In this document: piece by piece, positions 36,595 through 45,726 of the stretch
How the letters are laid out: the number at the start of each line of letters is the position of its first letter
How positions within the stretch are numbered: the stretch's first letter is position 1
Source of the DNA: Bowmanella pacifica
Lineage (GTDB): Bacteria; Pseudomonadota; Gammaproteobacteria; Enterobacterales; Alteromonadaceae
DNA: 64,000 bases
Reading direction: 5' to 3'
Assembly: GCF_014645355.1 (NCBI RefSeq)
Contig: NZ_BMLS01000003.1
Location: 62,001-126,000 of the forward strand
Notes under the pieces: generated by a model
What the model was told of the DNA's origin: nothing
What the model saw: only the letters and a program-made list of their open reading frames with translations
Database searches by the model: none
Made by a program: the position numbers and the translations under genes

Positions 36595-38613
36595 ATGAAG
36601 CATAAGACAACCCAGGCACTTGGCCAAAGCGCTTATCAACAAGCGGCGCTGGACGCCCTAGCCAAGCTGTCATTTAAGAGCATGGCGGGTAATCCGGTGA
36701 TGTTTGTGGTGCTGATTGGCACCTTGTGTACCGCCCTAATTACCTTGCAAAAGCTGATAAGCGGCGCGGCTTTTGGCTTTGAGCTGATAACCACCCTGGT
36801 ACTGCTGTTTACGGTATGGTTTGCCAATTTTGCCGAGTCTGTGGCCGAAGCCAGAGGGCGGGGGCAGGCCGCCAGCCTGAAATCTGCCAGAAAGTCTTTA
36901 CAGGCCAGGCGTATTAATGGCGACAAAGAAGAGATGCTGGTGGCCACCGGGCTTGCCAAGGGCGATAGGGTCAAAGTGCTGGCCGGTGAATATATTCCCG
37001 CTGACGGTGAGATTATCCAAGGGGTGGCCACGGTTAACGAGTCGGCAGTCACAGGTGAATCGGCCGCGGTGTTAAGAGAAGCCGGAACCGATCACTCCAG
37101 TGTCATCGGCGGCACTAAGCTGCTTAGCGGTGAAATTGTGCTGCTGGTGGCCAATGATCCCGGTCATAGCTTTCTGGATAAGATGATTGGCCTGGTGGAA
37201 GGCGCTAAGCGCCAGAAAACCCCCAATGAAACGGCCCTGACCGTGCTGCTGGCAGCCCTGACCCTGGTGTTTTTACTGGTGGTGGTGACGCTGGTGCCTA
37301 TGGCGTCGTTTAAGGGCGTAGCGCTGAATATCACTATGCTGATTGCCTTACTGGTTTGCCTGATTCCCACCACCATAGGCGGCTTATTGCCGGCCATAGG
37401 TATTGCCGGTATGAACCGCGCCTTGGCGGCCAATGTGGTGGCTAAGTCAGGTAAAGCGGTGGAAGTGGCGGGGGATATCGACACCTTGCTGCTGGATAAA
37501 ACCGGCACTATTACCTTTGGCGATCGCCAGGCAACTGCATTTCTAAACGTACAGGGTGTCTCCGAGCAGGCGCTGTTGAATGCCGCGGTGCTGTCGTCGC
37601 TGCAGGATCCCACCCCTGAGGGCAAATCGGTTATTCAACTGGCCGAGCAAAAGGGCTTTATTACTCCCGCCACGCCCAAAGACGCTGAATTTCTGCCATT
37701 TTCGCCGAAAACCCGGGTGTCCGGCATTAAGTTGGGGGCGGGACAGTGCATTAAAGGCGCCAGTGACGCGGTGAAAGCCTGGGCCGGACAGCATCAGCTT
37801 ACCTGGCCACATGATGCAGACGGCCTGGTACGCAGCGTGGCGCAAAAAGGCGGTACGCCGCTGGTGGTGGCTACAGAAACCCAAGTGCTGGGTGTAATTG
37901 CCCTGAGTGATGTAATTAAACCTAGGGTAGCGGCACGTTTTGCCAAACTGCGGGCACTGGGGGTACGCACTGTGATGGTTACCGGCGATAACCCGGTTAC
38001 CGCCAGTGTGATAGCCGCAGAAGCCGGTGTGGATGACTTTATTGCCGAGGCTAAACCCGAAGACAAACTGGCACTGATTCGCGAGGAGCAAGGCAAAGGG
38101 CGCTTGGTTGCCATGGTGGGTGACGGCACTAACGATGCCCCGGCACTGGCACAGGCTGATGTGGGCCTGGCCATGAACTCGGGCACTCAGGCCGCCAAAG
38201 AGGCCGGCAATATGGTGGATCTGGACTCGGATCCGGCTAAATTGCTGTCGGTGGTGGAAGTGGGTAAGCAGCTGTTAATTACCCGCGGCGCGCTAACCAC
38301 CTTCTCGCTGGCCAATGACGTAGCCAAGTATTTTGCCATTCTCCCGGCAGTATTTGCCGGTGCGTTACCGGCCATCGCCGCCCTGGATTTTATGCAGTTG
38401 CATAGCCCGGTATCGGCGGTGATGTCAGCCCTTATTTTTAATGCCCTGATTATTCCCGCCTTGATTCCGCTTGCGCTTAAGGGCATCAAACTGCGCCCCA
38501 TCAGTGCAGAAAAACTGCTGCGTAACAATATGTTGGTGTACGGCCTGGGTGGCTTGTTGCTCCCTTTTGCCGCCATCAAGGTCCTGGATCTGCTGATTAG
38601 CACCTTAGTTTAG
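36595..38613 (+). CDS. kdpB: Potassium-transporting ATPase ATP-binding subunit KdpB
   Basis: A 672-residue P-type ATPase subunit (E. coli 682). The phosphorylated Asp is D301 in LLLDKTGTITF; the TGES loop (TGESAAV) lies near residue 154, and the MVGDGTNDAPAL hinge motif near 506. ATP hydrolysis here drives potassium uptake through KdpA. Start ATG with GGAG 9 bases upstream, right after kdpA. Large antisense open frames over this gene are shadows of its GC-rich codon use. Confidence 0.97.
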   Translation: MKHKTTQALGQSAYQQAALDALAKLSFKSMAGNPVMFVVLIGTLCTALITLQKLISGAAFGFELITTLVLLFTVWFANFAESVAEARGRGQAASLKSARKSLQARRINGDKEEMLVATGLAKGDRVKVLAGEYIPADGEIIQGVATVNESAVTGESAAVLREAGTDHSSVIGGTKLLSGEIVLLVANDPGHSFLDKMIGLVEGAKRQKTPNETALTVLLAALTLVFLLVVVTLVPMASFKGVALNITMLIALLVCLIPTTIGGLLPAIGIAGMNRALAANVVAKSGKAVEVAGDIDTLLLDKTGTITFGDRQATAFLNVQGVSEQALLNAAVLSSLQDPTPEGKSVIQLAEQKGFITPATPKDAEFLPFSPKTRVSGIKLGAGQCIKGASDAVKAWAGQHQLTWPHDADGLVRSVAQKGGTPLVVATETQVLGVIALSDVIKPRVAARFAKLRALGVRTVMVTGDNPVTASVIAAEAGVDDFIAEAKPEDKLALIREEQGKGRLVAMVGDGTNDAPALAQADVGLAMNSGTQAAKEAGNMVDLDSDPAKLLSVVEVGKQLLITRGALTTFSLANDVAKYFAILPAVFAGALPAIAALDFMQLHSPVSAVMSALIFNALIIPALIPLALKGIKLRPISAEKLLRNNMLVYGLGGLLLPFAAIKVLDLLISTLV

Positions 38614-38622
38614 GAGAAAGCC

Positions 38623-39219
38623 ATGAATGCCACTATTCAACATCCAACCTTTGCCCAGCATATGCTGACCGGTCTTCGGGCCGGGCTGACCTTACTGGTG
38701 CTATGCGGCGGGGTATATACCGGCGTGGTTACCAGTGCTGGTAGCACTTTATTTAGCCATCAAGCCACCGGCAGTTTGCTTAATCAAGGCGAGCGGGTGA
38801 TTGGCTCTGAATGGGTCGCGCAGCCCTTTGTTAGCGATAGCTATTTTCACAGTCGCCCCAGTGCGGTGGATTATGACCCTACCGCCACCGGCGGCAGTAA
38901 CCTGGCTCCCAGTAATCCCGAGCTCAGAGCCCGGGTGATAGCACAAAGCGCCGACATTCAGCGCAAAGAGGGCGTAAGCGCCGAGCAGATCCCGGTGGAT
39001 ATGTTATCCACCTCGGGCGCGGGCCTGGATCCGCATATCAGCCCCGAGGCGGCCATGTTGCAGGCCCCCCGCGTAGCCAGGGCCAGACAGTTGCCGCTGG
39101 AGCAAGTGCAAAACCTGGTAGGGCAAGCTATTGAAGGACCGCAATGGGGCCTGTTTGGCCAGCATCGCGTCAATGTACTTAAGCTCAATCTGGTGCTGGA
39201 TAAGCACCAGGTGTTTTAA
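38623..39219 (+). CDS. kdpC: Potassium-transporting ATPase subunit KdpC
   Basis: A 198-residue subunit (E. coli 190) with one N-terminal membrane helix (about 15-37) and an outward domain with the family signature FHSRPSAVDYDPTATGGSNL (about 85-104) and SGAGLDPHISP. It is a chaperone-like catalytic subunit of the Kdp pump. Start ATG 38623 after AGGAG, 9 bases after kdpB. Confidence 0.95.
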   Translation: MNATIQHPTFAQHMLTGLRAGLTLLVLCGGVYTGVVTSAGSTLFSHQATGSLLNQGERVIGSEWVAQPFVSDSYFHSRPSAVDYDPTATGGSNLAPSNPELRARVIAQSADIQRKEGVSAEQIPVDMLSTSGAGLDPHISPEAAMLQAPRVARARQLPLEQVQNLVGQAIEGPQWGLFGQHRVNVLKLNLVLDKHQVF

Positions 39220-39233
39220 ATAAAGGAAGCATT

Positions 39234-39965
39234 ATGTCTTGGATTACATTTACACGTTTTTCACTGCCGTTAAGCCTGACCTTGGCTTTTACTGCCCAGG
39301 CCCAGCAATGGCAAAGCCAGGCCAATCTGACCTTGGCCAGCGACTACCAATTTCGCGGCATTTCCCAAACCGACCAAGGCCCCGCCATTCAGGGCGGCAT
39401 TGATATTAGCCACACCCAAGGCTGGTATCTGGGGGTATGGGGCTCCAATATCGAATTTGGTCAGGGCAGTATGGAGCTCGACTGGTATGCAGGCTGGTCC
39501 GGCACCTGGGAAAATGGTTTGCAAACGCGCCTTGGGCTGATTCACTACAGTTACCCGCAAGGCAACGACGAGGGGGCTGAGCAGGACTACAGCGAGCTGC
39601 AAGGCACGCTGTCCTATGCAGGTTTCACAGCGGGGCTGGCAATATCGCCTGATTACTTTGGCGCTGGGGTTGAAGATTACCAATACCTGCATTTGGGGTA
39701 TGAAGCGGCCCTGACCGACTGGCTGGGGCTGGCTATGCATGTTGGCCACAATCAGTTTGAAAGTGCTGCTGAGATGGCGCAGTTTTTAGGCGCAAGCGTC
39801 GCTGGCAGGGATGACAGCTATCTGGACTGGCAGGTGGCGCTAAGCACGGAGTTTGAACAATATGGCAGTGTAGCCCTAAGCTACGTGGATACTGACTTAA
39901 ACGCCAACCAATGTCTGGACATTTGTGACAAACGCTGGATACTGAGCCTGTCCAGGAGCTTCTAA
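39234..39965 (+). CDS. TorF-like putative porin inside the kdp operon
   Basis: A 243-residue outer-membrane protein of the TorF/Gcw_chp family (TIGR02001). A signal peptide ends at AQA (about 21-23), then LTLASDYQFRGISQTDQGPAIQGG, the family hallmark, starts a small beta-barrel that ends with a C-terminal Phe (WILSLSRSF). It begins 14 bases after kdpC with AAGGA and stops 2 bases before kdpD, so it is cotranscribed with the pump and its sensor. A potassium-selective or general outer-membrane pore expressed at low potassium is the inferred role. E. coli kdp has no such gene. Confidence 0.83.
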   Translation: MSWITFTRFSLPLSLTLAFTAQAQQWQSQANLTLASDYQFRGISQTDQGPAIQGGIDISHTQGWYLGVWGSNIEFGQGSMELDWYAGWSGTWENGLQTRLGLIHYSYPQGNDEGAEQDYSELQGTLSYAGFTAGLAISPDYFGAGVEDYQYLHLGYEAALTDWLGLAMHVGHNQFESAAEMAQFLGASVAGRDDSYLDWQVALSTEFEQYGSVALSYVDTDLNANQCLDICDKRWILSLSRSF

Positions 39966-39967
39966 GT

Positions 39968-42646
39968 ATGAATTCCCCCAATCCGACCCAGCAGGCCGAC
40001 GCCATTCTTCATCGTATTCAGCAAAACGGCACAGGTAAACTGACCGTATTTCTTGGTGCTGCGCCCGGCGTAGGTAAGACCTACGCTATGCTCAGCGCCG
40101 CCCAGGAATCTATGCAGCGCGGCGTGGATGTGCTGGTCGGGTTGGTGGAAACCCACGACAGGGCCGATACCCAGGCGATGTTAGACGCCTTACCGCAACT
40201 GCCGCGTAAAGCGTTTGAATATCACCACACCAGCTTGTCGGAATTTGATTTAGACGGCGCACTGGCGCGTAAACCCGCCTTGATACTGGTGGACGAACTG
40301 GCGCATACCAATGTGCCAGGCAGTCGCCATAAGCGCCGCTATCAGGATATTGAAGAGCTGTTAAACGCCGGCATTGACGTTTATACCACGGTCAATATTC
40401 AGCACTTGGTCAGCGTTAATGATCTGGTTTTACAGATCACCGGGGTGCGGGTGCGCGAAACCGTGCCCGATGATTTTTTTGATAACGCCTATGAGATTCG
40501 CTTTGTGGATCTGCCCCCGGCAACCCTTATAGAGCGCTTGCAACAAGGCAAAGTGTATCTGCCCGAGTATGCCAGAAGCGCCCTGGATGCCTTTTTCAGT
40601 GCCTCGAATCTCACGGCTTTGCGTGAACTGGCCATGAAAAAGGCCATAGAGCATGTTGATGCCAGCTTGCTTTGTGAGCTGGATGCCAGTGCCAAAGGCA
40701 CAGATTATGTACTCAAAGACAAGCTACTGGTGCTTATCAGCAACAATGCGGATCATCAGTATCTGGTACGCATTGGCCGGCAAATTGCCGAGCGTCGTCA
40801 GGTGCCCTGGGCGGTGGTATGGGTGGATACCGGCAAACCTCAGACCCAGGCAAAACGCAAACGATTGAACGATACCCTGGCGCTGGCTGTTGAGCTGGGG
40901 GCAAAAACCGAAGTACTGCGTGGCAGTAATACCTACCAGAGCATTTTGCCCTATATTGAGGCGCGCCGGATAAATACGGTGCTAGTCGGGGCAGGGCAGC
41001 GACGACGGTTATTATGGTGGCAAAAACGCCTTTATCAGCGTCTGGTGGAGTGCGGCTTGCCGCTGGAAGTCACGGTTTATCACGCCCCTGGTACAAATAT
41101 CTCGCCCTCACATAAGCCTGAGCAATTAGCCCGTTCTGGCTTGGGAGATTTTCGTGGCCATCTGTTTGGCTTACTGGCGGTGGCGCTGGCCAGCCCCCTG
41201 GCCATTTTGCTGCAAAGCTGGCTAAGTAGCGGCAATTTAGTGCTGCTGTATGTGATGGCGGTACTGACCATAGGGCTAAAGTTTGGCGCCCGCCCGGCCA
41301 TGGCGACGGCAATCTGGTCATTTCTCAGCTTTAACTTCTTTTTGACCGCACCCACTTACAGCCTGAATGTATATAGCCAGGATGATATCGCTACCCTGAT
41401 ATTTCTGGTTAGCATCGGTATCTTAAGCGGACCGGCCGCGTCGCGGATCCGCCATCAGTTCTTATTGCTACGCGAGTCTAACCGTTTTGCCGAAACCTTG
41501 CGCGAGGTGGCTCAGGCGCTGTCGGTGGCCGATGATGCCAATGCTTTGTGGCGCACGGTGACCGGAAAAATCTCTGCCATAGTCGGGGTGCCTTGTTATG
41601 TGGTGCTACCGGGGCAAAACGGCGAAAAACACTATATCCCGGCGCTGGACGCGCCTTTATCGGCGTTGGATGAAGGCGCGGTGGACTGGTCGCTAAAACA
41701 GGGCAAATCAGCAGGTCGGCACACCGACACCTTAAGCGGCGCGGCGCTTAGCACCTTTGTTGTGGAGCAGGATAACCAAGCCGCGGCGGTAATTATGTTG
41801 CAGTGGCGCAGCGCAGAAAGCCAGTTAAGCCCTTTTGACCGTGAGCTTATCCAGGCCATTTTACAGCAAAGCGCCAATACCTGGCGGCGGGTGCAACTGG
41901 TGTCAGATCTTGAATCGGCCAGGGTTAAAACCGAAATGGAGCAGTTACGCTCAGCCTTGTTATCTTCGGTGTCGCACGACCTCAAGTCACCGCTTTCGGC
42001 CATGATGGGCGCCGCCGAGAGCCTTAAAGTGTTGAATAAACAGCTAACCGATGCGGACAGAGACGAGCTGCTCGACGCCATTATGCAAGAAAGCCGCAGA
42101 CTGGATAGTTATATTCAAAACCTGCTGGATATGACCCGCCTGGGGCATGGCACATTGAAAATTGAGCGGGACTGGGTGTCTGTGGACGATATTATCGGCA
42201 GTGCCGTAAACCGCCTGAAACGCTATTTTCCAGCCGTGGTCACTGAATATCAGCGCCAATCCGAGGAGCCACCACTACTCTATGTGCATGCGGCGCTGGT
42301 TGAACAGGCACTTTTTAATATTCTTGAAAATGCCGCGCGTTTCAGCCCCGAGGGTGAACCCATAGGTATTAGTCTGACGGTCAACGAGCAGCGCAGTATT
42401 ATTGCTATTGAGGACAGCGGGCCGGGGATCCCGCAAAACCAGCGCGAGCAAATCTTCGATATGTTCTATGTGGTGGCTGATGGCGATCAGAAAAAGCAAA
42501 ATACCGGCATGGGTCTGGCAATCTGCAAGGGCATGATAGGCGCGCATGGCGGCACAGTGCGGGTCGGGGAGCGAACCAGGGGCACTGGTACTCGTTTTGA
42601 AGTGGAACTGCCGTTAGACTACCCGGCTTTGCAGATGTCTCAATAA
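39968..42646 (+). CDS. kdpD: Sensor histidine kinase KdpD
   Basis: An 892-residue membrane kinase (E. coli 894) sensing potassium limitation. In order: the KdpD N-terminal domain with Walker A GAAPGVGKTYAM (about 31-42), a universal-stress-like domain (about 245-370), four membrane segments (about 400-495), a GAF-like region, and a histidine kinase with H670 in SVSHDLKSPLSAMMG, N-box NILENAARFSPEG and G-box DSGPGIP. Start ATG 39968 after GGAG. It phosphorylates KdpE encoded just downstream. Confidence 0.96.
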   Translation: MNSPNPTQQADAILHRIQQNGTGKLTVFLGAAPGVGKTYAMLSAAQESMQRGVDVLVGLVETHDRADTQAMLDALPQLPRKAFEYHHTSLSEFDLDGALARKPALILVDELAHTNVPGSRHKRRYQDIEELLNAGIDVYTTVNIQHLVSVNDLVLQITGVRVRETVPDDFFDNAYEIRFVDLPPATLIERLQQGKVYLPEYARSALDAFFSASNLTALRELAMKKAIEHVDASLLCELDASAKGTDYVLKDKLLVLISNNADHQYLVRIGRQIAERRQVPWAVVWVDTGKPQTQAKRKRLNDTLALAVELGAKTEVLRGSNTYQSILPYIEARRINTVLVGAGQRRRLLWWQKRLYQRLVECGLPLEVTVYHAPGTNISPSHKPEQLARSGLGDFRGHLFGLLAVALASPLAILLQSWLSSGNLVLLYVMAVLTIGLKFGARPAMATAIWSFLSFNFFLTAPTYSLNVYSQDDIATLIFLVSIGILSGPAASRIRHQFLLLRESNRFAETLREVAQALSVADDANALWRTVTGKISAIVGVPCYVVLPGQNGEKHYIPALDAPLSALDEGAVDWSLKQGKSAGRHTDTLSGAALSTFVVEQDNQAAAVIMLQWRSAESQLSPFDRELIQAILQQSANTWRRVQLVSDLESARVKTEMEQLRSALLSSVSHDLKSPLSAMMGAAESLKVLNKQLTDADRDELLDAIMQESRRLDSYIQNLLDMTRLGHGTLKIERDWVSVDDIIGSAVNRLKRYFPAVVTEYQRQSEEPPLLYVHAALVEQALFNILENAARFSPEGEPIGISLTVNEQRSIIAIEDSGPGIPQNQREQIFDMFYVVADGDQKKQNTGMGLAICKGMIGAHGGTVRVGERTRGTGTRFEVELPLDYPALQMSQ

Positions 42647-42656
42647 GGTGTTTCCG

Positions 42657-43340
42657 TTGGCCAGCAAGATAGTTGTCATTGATGATGAAGTGCAAATTCG
42701 CCGTATGCTGCGTATTGCATTAGCCAGTGAAGGTTATGAGGTAACCGAAGCCGAAGACGGCAGCCGGGGTATTGCGGCAGTGGTGCGCCAGCAGCCGGAC
42801 TTGGTGATCCTGGATTTGGGCTTGCCGGACAGAGATGGCCACAGCGTATTAGATGAGCTGCGAAGCTGGTCTACGGTGCCGGTTATTGTGCTCTCGGTCA
42901 GAAATCAGGATAAGGAAAAAGTCGCGGCACTGGATGCCGGGGCGCAGGATTACGTGACTAAGCCCTTTAGCGTGCAGGAATTGCTGGCCAGGGTACGGGC
43001 CAACTTGCGCGATCATCTAAAACCAGACACCACGCCGGTACTTGATGATGGTGCTTTGTGTGTTGATTTGAGAAAGCGCCAGGTATGGTTAAATCAACAG
43101 CCGGTAGACCTGACCCCCAAGGAATACGCGGTGCTGTCTAAGCTTGCCCATGCGCCTAACTGCGTGATCACCCAAACCCAGTTATTGAATGAAATCTGGG
43201 GGCCGGTGCATCAGGAAGATACCCATTATCTGCGTATTGTGATCAGCCATTTGCGGCAAAAACTGGGGGATGATCCGGGAAATCCGCGTTATGTGCGTAC
43301 CGAATCCGGGGTGGGTTATCGCTTTTGCATGGATGTGTAA
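42657..43340 (+). CDS. kdpE: Response regulator KdpE
   Basis: A 227-residue OmpR-type regulator (E. coli 225) that activates kdpFABC. The receiver domain has phosphoacceptor D53 (LVILDLGLPD) and acidic D9-D10-E11; K near 104 (TKPF) completes the site. The winged helix occupies 130-225. I chose TTG 42657 because AAGGTG stands 6 bases upstream; a GTG at 42648 is inside that ribosome site and would add 3 residues. Confidence 0.93.
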   Translation: MASKIVVIDDEVQIRRMLRIALASEGYEVTEAEDGSRGIAAVVRQQPDLVILDLGLPDRDGHSVLDELRSWSTVPVIVLSVRNQDKEKVAALDAGAQDYVTKPFSVQELLARVRANLRDHLKPDTTPVLDDGALCVDLRKRQVWLNQQPVDLTPKEYAVLSKLAHAPNCVITQTQLLNEIWGPVHQEDTHYLRIVISHLRQKLGDDPGNPRYVRTESGVGYRFCMDV

Positions 43341-43350
43341 GGTTGCATAA

Positions 43351-43377
43351 AAAAGCCCGCGAGATATACGGGCTTTT
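43351..43377. terminator. Bidirectional terminator between kdpE and cdd
   Basis: AAAAGCCCG (43351-43359) pairs with CGGGCTTTT (43369-43377), with a 9-base loop; A and T runs on both sides serve the two converging operons. Confidence 0.82.
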
Positions 43378-43397
43378 ATAAACAGCAGCTGCCGTTA

Positions 43398-43814
43398 TCA
43401 GGGCATTGAAAATGCCCCTGGCAGCAGCTCATCCACCCGCCAGCTCTGGCTGGACTCGCTATCACAAGTGGCAATAATCTCAGCGTCAGGGGCAAAAAAC
43501 TCCACAATCACCTGGCGACAAGCCCCGCACGGGGAATATAAGGTCTCACCCGGCATATAAATCAGTAAGCTGTCGAATTCCGTGGCTTGCTTGCCCTGGG
43601 CTATCGCGCTGAAAATGGCCGTGCGTTCGGCGCAGTTGCATAAGCCGTAGCTGGCATTTTCCACATTACAGCCACTGATCAGACTGCCGTCTTTTAACTT
43701 CAGCGCTGCGCCAACCGGAAAACGGCTGTAAGGTACATAAGCTCTGCTGGCGGCCTGTTTAGCGACGTTATACAGCTGCATAAATGCACTAGGCAGGGTT
43801 GGGGAAGGGCTCAT
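43398..43814 (-). CDS. cdd: Cytidine deaminase, short tetrameric type
   Basis: A 138-residue enzyme that deaminates cytidine and deoxycytidine to uridine forms in pyrimidine salvage. The zinc site is clear: NVENASYGLCNCAERTA (Cys and Glu) and PCGACRQV. The length and one-domain layout are those of the homotetrameric type (Bacillus, human), not the two-domain dimer of E. coli. It overlaps the upstream metallo-hydrolase by 4 bases (ATGA), so they are translationally coupled. Confidence 0.93.
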   Translation of the reverse strand: MSPSPTLPSAFMQLYNVAKQAASRAYVPYSRFPVGAALKLKDGSLISGCNVENASYGLCNCAERTAIFSAIAQGKQATEFDSLLIYMPGETLYSPCGACRQVIVEFFAPDAEIIATCDSESSQSWRVDELLPGAFSMP

Positions 43815-44881
43815 AAGGACACCTCGTCGCCCTCATTTAAGATAAGCAGGGGCACCTGGCTGTCTAACTTATCGTACATGGCCAGCAGCCTAAGCAGCGG
43901 TGAATGTGAGCTGATATCGCCCATGCCCCAACTGGCATTACCATAGCCCCAGGGGATCATGCTTTTACAGCCCAGTTCCTCGGCGGCAATCAGCGCATCC
44001 TCCGGGGTGGTATGCACATACCGATACCAGGTGCCTTGTTCTTCGTGGTGGTAAGAGGCCACGGGAATTAAGCAGATATCTATATCGCCAAAGCGCTGAT
44101 GAATATCGCTAAAGTGGGGGGAATAACCCGTGTCACCGGCAAAAAACAACGTTTTGCCCTGATGCTCAATCAGCCAGGCACTCCAAAGCGCTTTTTCATT
44201 GTCATCATATAAAAACGGCACCCAGATACGGCCATTGAAATGATGGGCTGGCACTGAATGTATGGTGGTTTCACCAAGGGTTTTACTGGCGTACCAATCC
44301 ATTTCATTGATGGTATAGCCGCCCTGGTCAAAATACTCGGCGCTGCCCAGGCCAACAAAGTATTCGGCCTGATTACCAATGGCCTCAATATCGGCTTTAT
44401 TGAAATGGTCGTAGTGTAAATGCGAGTAAAGCACCGCGCGAGTCTGACTTAGCTGCTCGGCTTCAGGCCAAAATCCGGGCTCCCGGCGGGCGTCGGCAAA
44501 CCAATCGGCGGCCCAGTCTACCGGCCAATCAAAACCTTGGCTAACCGGGTCGAGTAGAATCTGTTGGCCATCCGGTGTGTGTACTACAAAACTGGCATGG
44601 CCCAGCCAACGCAAGGTAAAGCCGGCGTTAGTGGTAATGGTTTGCGGGCCAGTATAACGGCAATCTTGCCCCGGCGTTTCACACAGCACTTGCTGATGGG
44701 CCGGATAGCAGTCATCCTCACAGGTAACCGGATAGGTCTTTTTACCTGGATAAAGATTACCGTACCGGCCATCTGAGAGAAGTTTAGCCACCGGAATGTC
44801 GCCGGTTATCTGTTGTACATGGTTGCTTGTGCAGGCCGACAGCAAGGCCGCCAACCCAATAAGAGACGTCTTATACTTCAT
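43811..44881 (-). CDS. Lipoprotein metallo-hydrolase (NAPE-PLD/UlaG-like)
   Basis: A 356-residue metallo-beta-lactamase-fold protein with a lipoprotein signal (LLSAC, Cys17), so it is anchored to the membrane. An extra N-terminal segment with four Cys (CEDDCYPAHQQVLCETPGQDC, shown only in part as CEDDC and CETPGQDC) precedes LRWLGHASFVVHTPDG, the YSHLHYDHFN zinc motif (about 154-163), VPAHHFNGR and FAGDTGYSPHF. The pattern matches N-acylphosphatidylethanolamine phospholipase D-like hydrolases. A phospholipid substrate at the envelope is inferred. It is coupled to cdd. Confidence 0.83.
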   Translation of the reverse strand: MKYKTSLIGLAALLSACTSNHVQQITGDIPVAKLLSDGRYGNLYPGKKTYPVTCEDDCYPAHQQVLCETPGQDCRYTGPQTITTNAGFTLRWLGHASFVVHTPDGQQILLDPVSQGFDWPVDWAADWFADARREPGFWPEAEQLSQTRAVLYSHLHYDHFNKADIEAIGNQAEYFVGLGSAEYFDQGGYTINEMDWYASKTLGETTIHSVPAHHFNGRIWVPFLYDDNEKALWSAWLIEHQGKTLFFAGDTGYSPHFSDIHQRFGDIDICLIPVASYHHEEQGTWYRYVHTTPEDALIAAEELGCKSMIPWGYGNASWGMGDISSHSPLLRLLAMYDKLDSQVPLLILNEGDEVSL

Positions 44882-44996
44882 TCATTGTTGTTTTAGTTCT
44901 AACGGCCGGACAGTTTAAAAAGCATCCGGCGCGCTGCCAAGCAAGATGTTTAAAAAAATGTAACAAGCAACGTCGCCATACCCAGGATAAATCAGC

Positions 44997-45533
44997 CTAT
45001 TTGGCTTTGGGCCTAAAGGCATTGATCACCGACTCATTGCATTGCAAGTAAGGGCCATCCATCAGATCCAGGCAATAGGGCACCGCCGGGAATACCGCAT
45101 CTAGGCATTGGCGAATGGCCTTAGGTTTGCCGGGCAGATTGATAATTAAAGACTGGCCGCGTAAGCCTGCCGTTTGACGCGACAGAATTGCCGTTGGCAC
45201 ATATTTCAGGCTTTCCATCCGCATCAGCTCGCCAAAGCCCGGCATCATACGATCGCATACCGCTTCGGTGGCTTCGGGGGTAACATCACGCTGGGCCGGG
45301 CCGGTACCGCCGGTGGTCACCACCAATGCGCAACCTTCTTTATCCACCAGGGCTTTAAGCGCATCTTCGATCAACGGCTGCTCATCTTCAACCAGACGAT
45401 ACACCGGCTCCCAAGCGCTGGTTAGATAATTGTTCAGGGTGTCAATGATGGCCGGACCCGACAAGTCCTCATATTGGCCTCGGCTGGCCCGATCGCTGAC
45501 GGTTAGAATCCCAATTTTGGCTGGTTGTGACAT
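44997..45533 (-). CDS. mog: Molybdopterin adenylyltransferase Mog
   Basis: A 178-residue enzyme (E. coli Mog 195) that adenylylates molybdopterin before MoeA inserts molybdenum. The IGILTVSDRASRGQYED start, TTGGTGPAQRDVTPEA loop (about 72-87) and LPGKPKAI segment (about 134-141) are diagnostic. The start ATG 45533 has GGAGG upstream. It diverges from the YdeP-like molybdoenzyme gene, whose cofactor it helps make. Confidence 0.93.
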   Translation of the reverse strand: MSQPAKIGILTVSDRASRGQYEDLSGPAIIDTLNNYLTSAWEPVYRLVEDEQPLIEDALKALVDKEGCALVVTTGGTGPAQRDVTPEATEAVCDRMMPGFGELMRMESLKYVPTAILSRQTAGLRGQSLIINLPGKPKAIRQCLDAVFPAVPYCLDLMDGPYLQCNESVINAFRPKAK

Positions 45534-45726
45534 AGCGCCTCCTTGAATTTTAGGCCGCCTAGCTTACCCGCCAGGCTTGGCGATGCCAACAGCAGCCTGA
45601 ACGCAATGTGGGTAGAGGACAAATTGCCTAATACATAAACACGACTAACGGCTAATTCTTTTGTCATTGAGTCTAAGGCGGCAGCGGCGTAATCTTGCAA
45701 CACAGGTTATTAAGCTGGAAACCACC

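Noticed and set aside
36636-38603. Long minus-strand open frames over kdpB
   Set aside because: They are antisense shadows of a conserved P-type ATPase gene, with no ribosome sites or domains.
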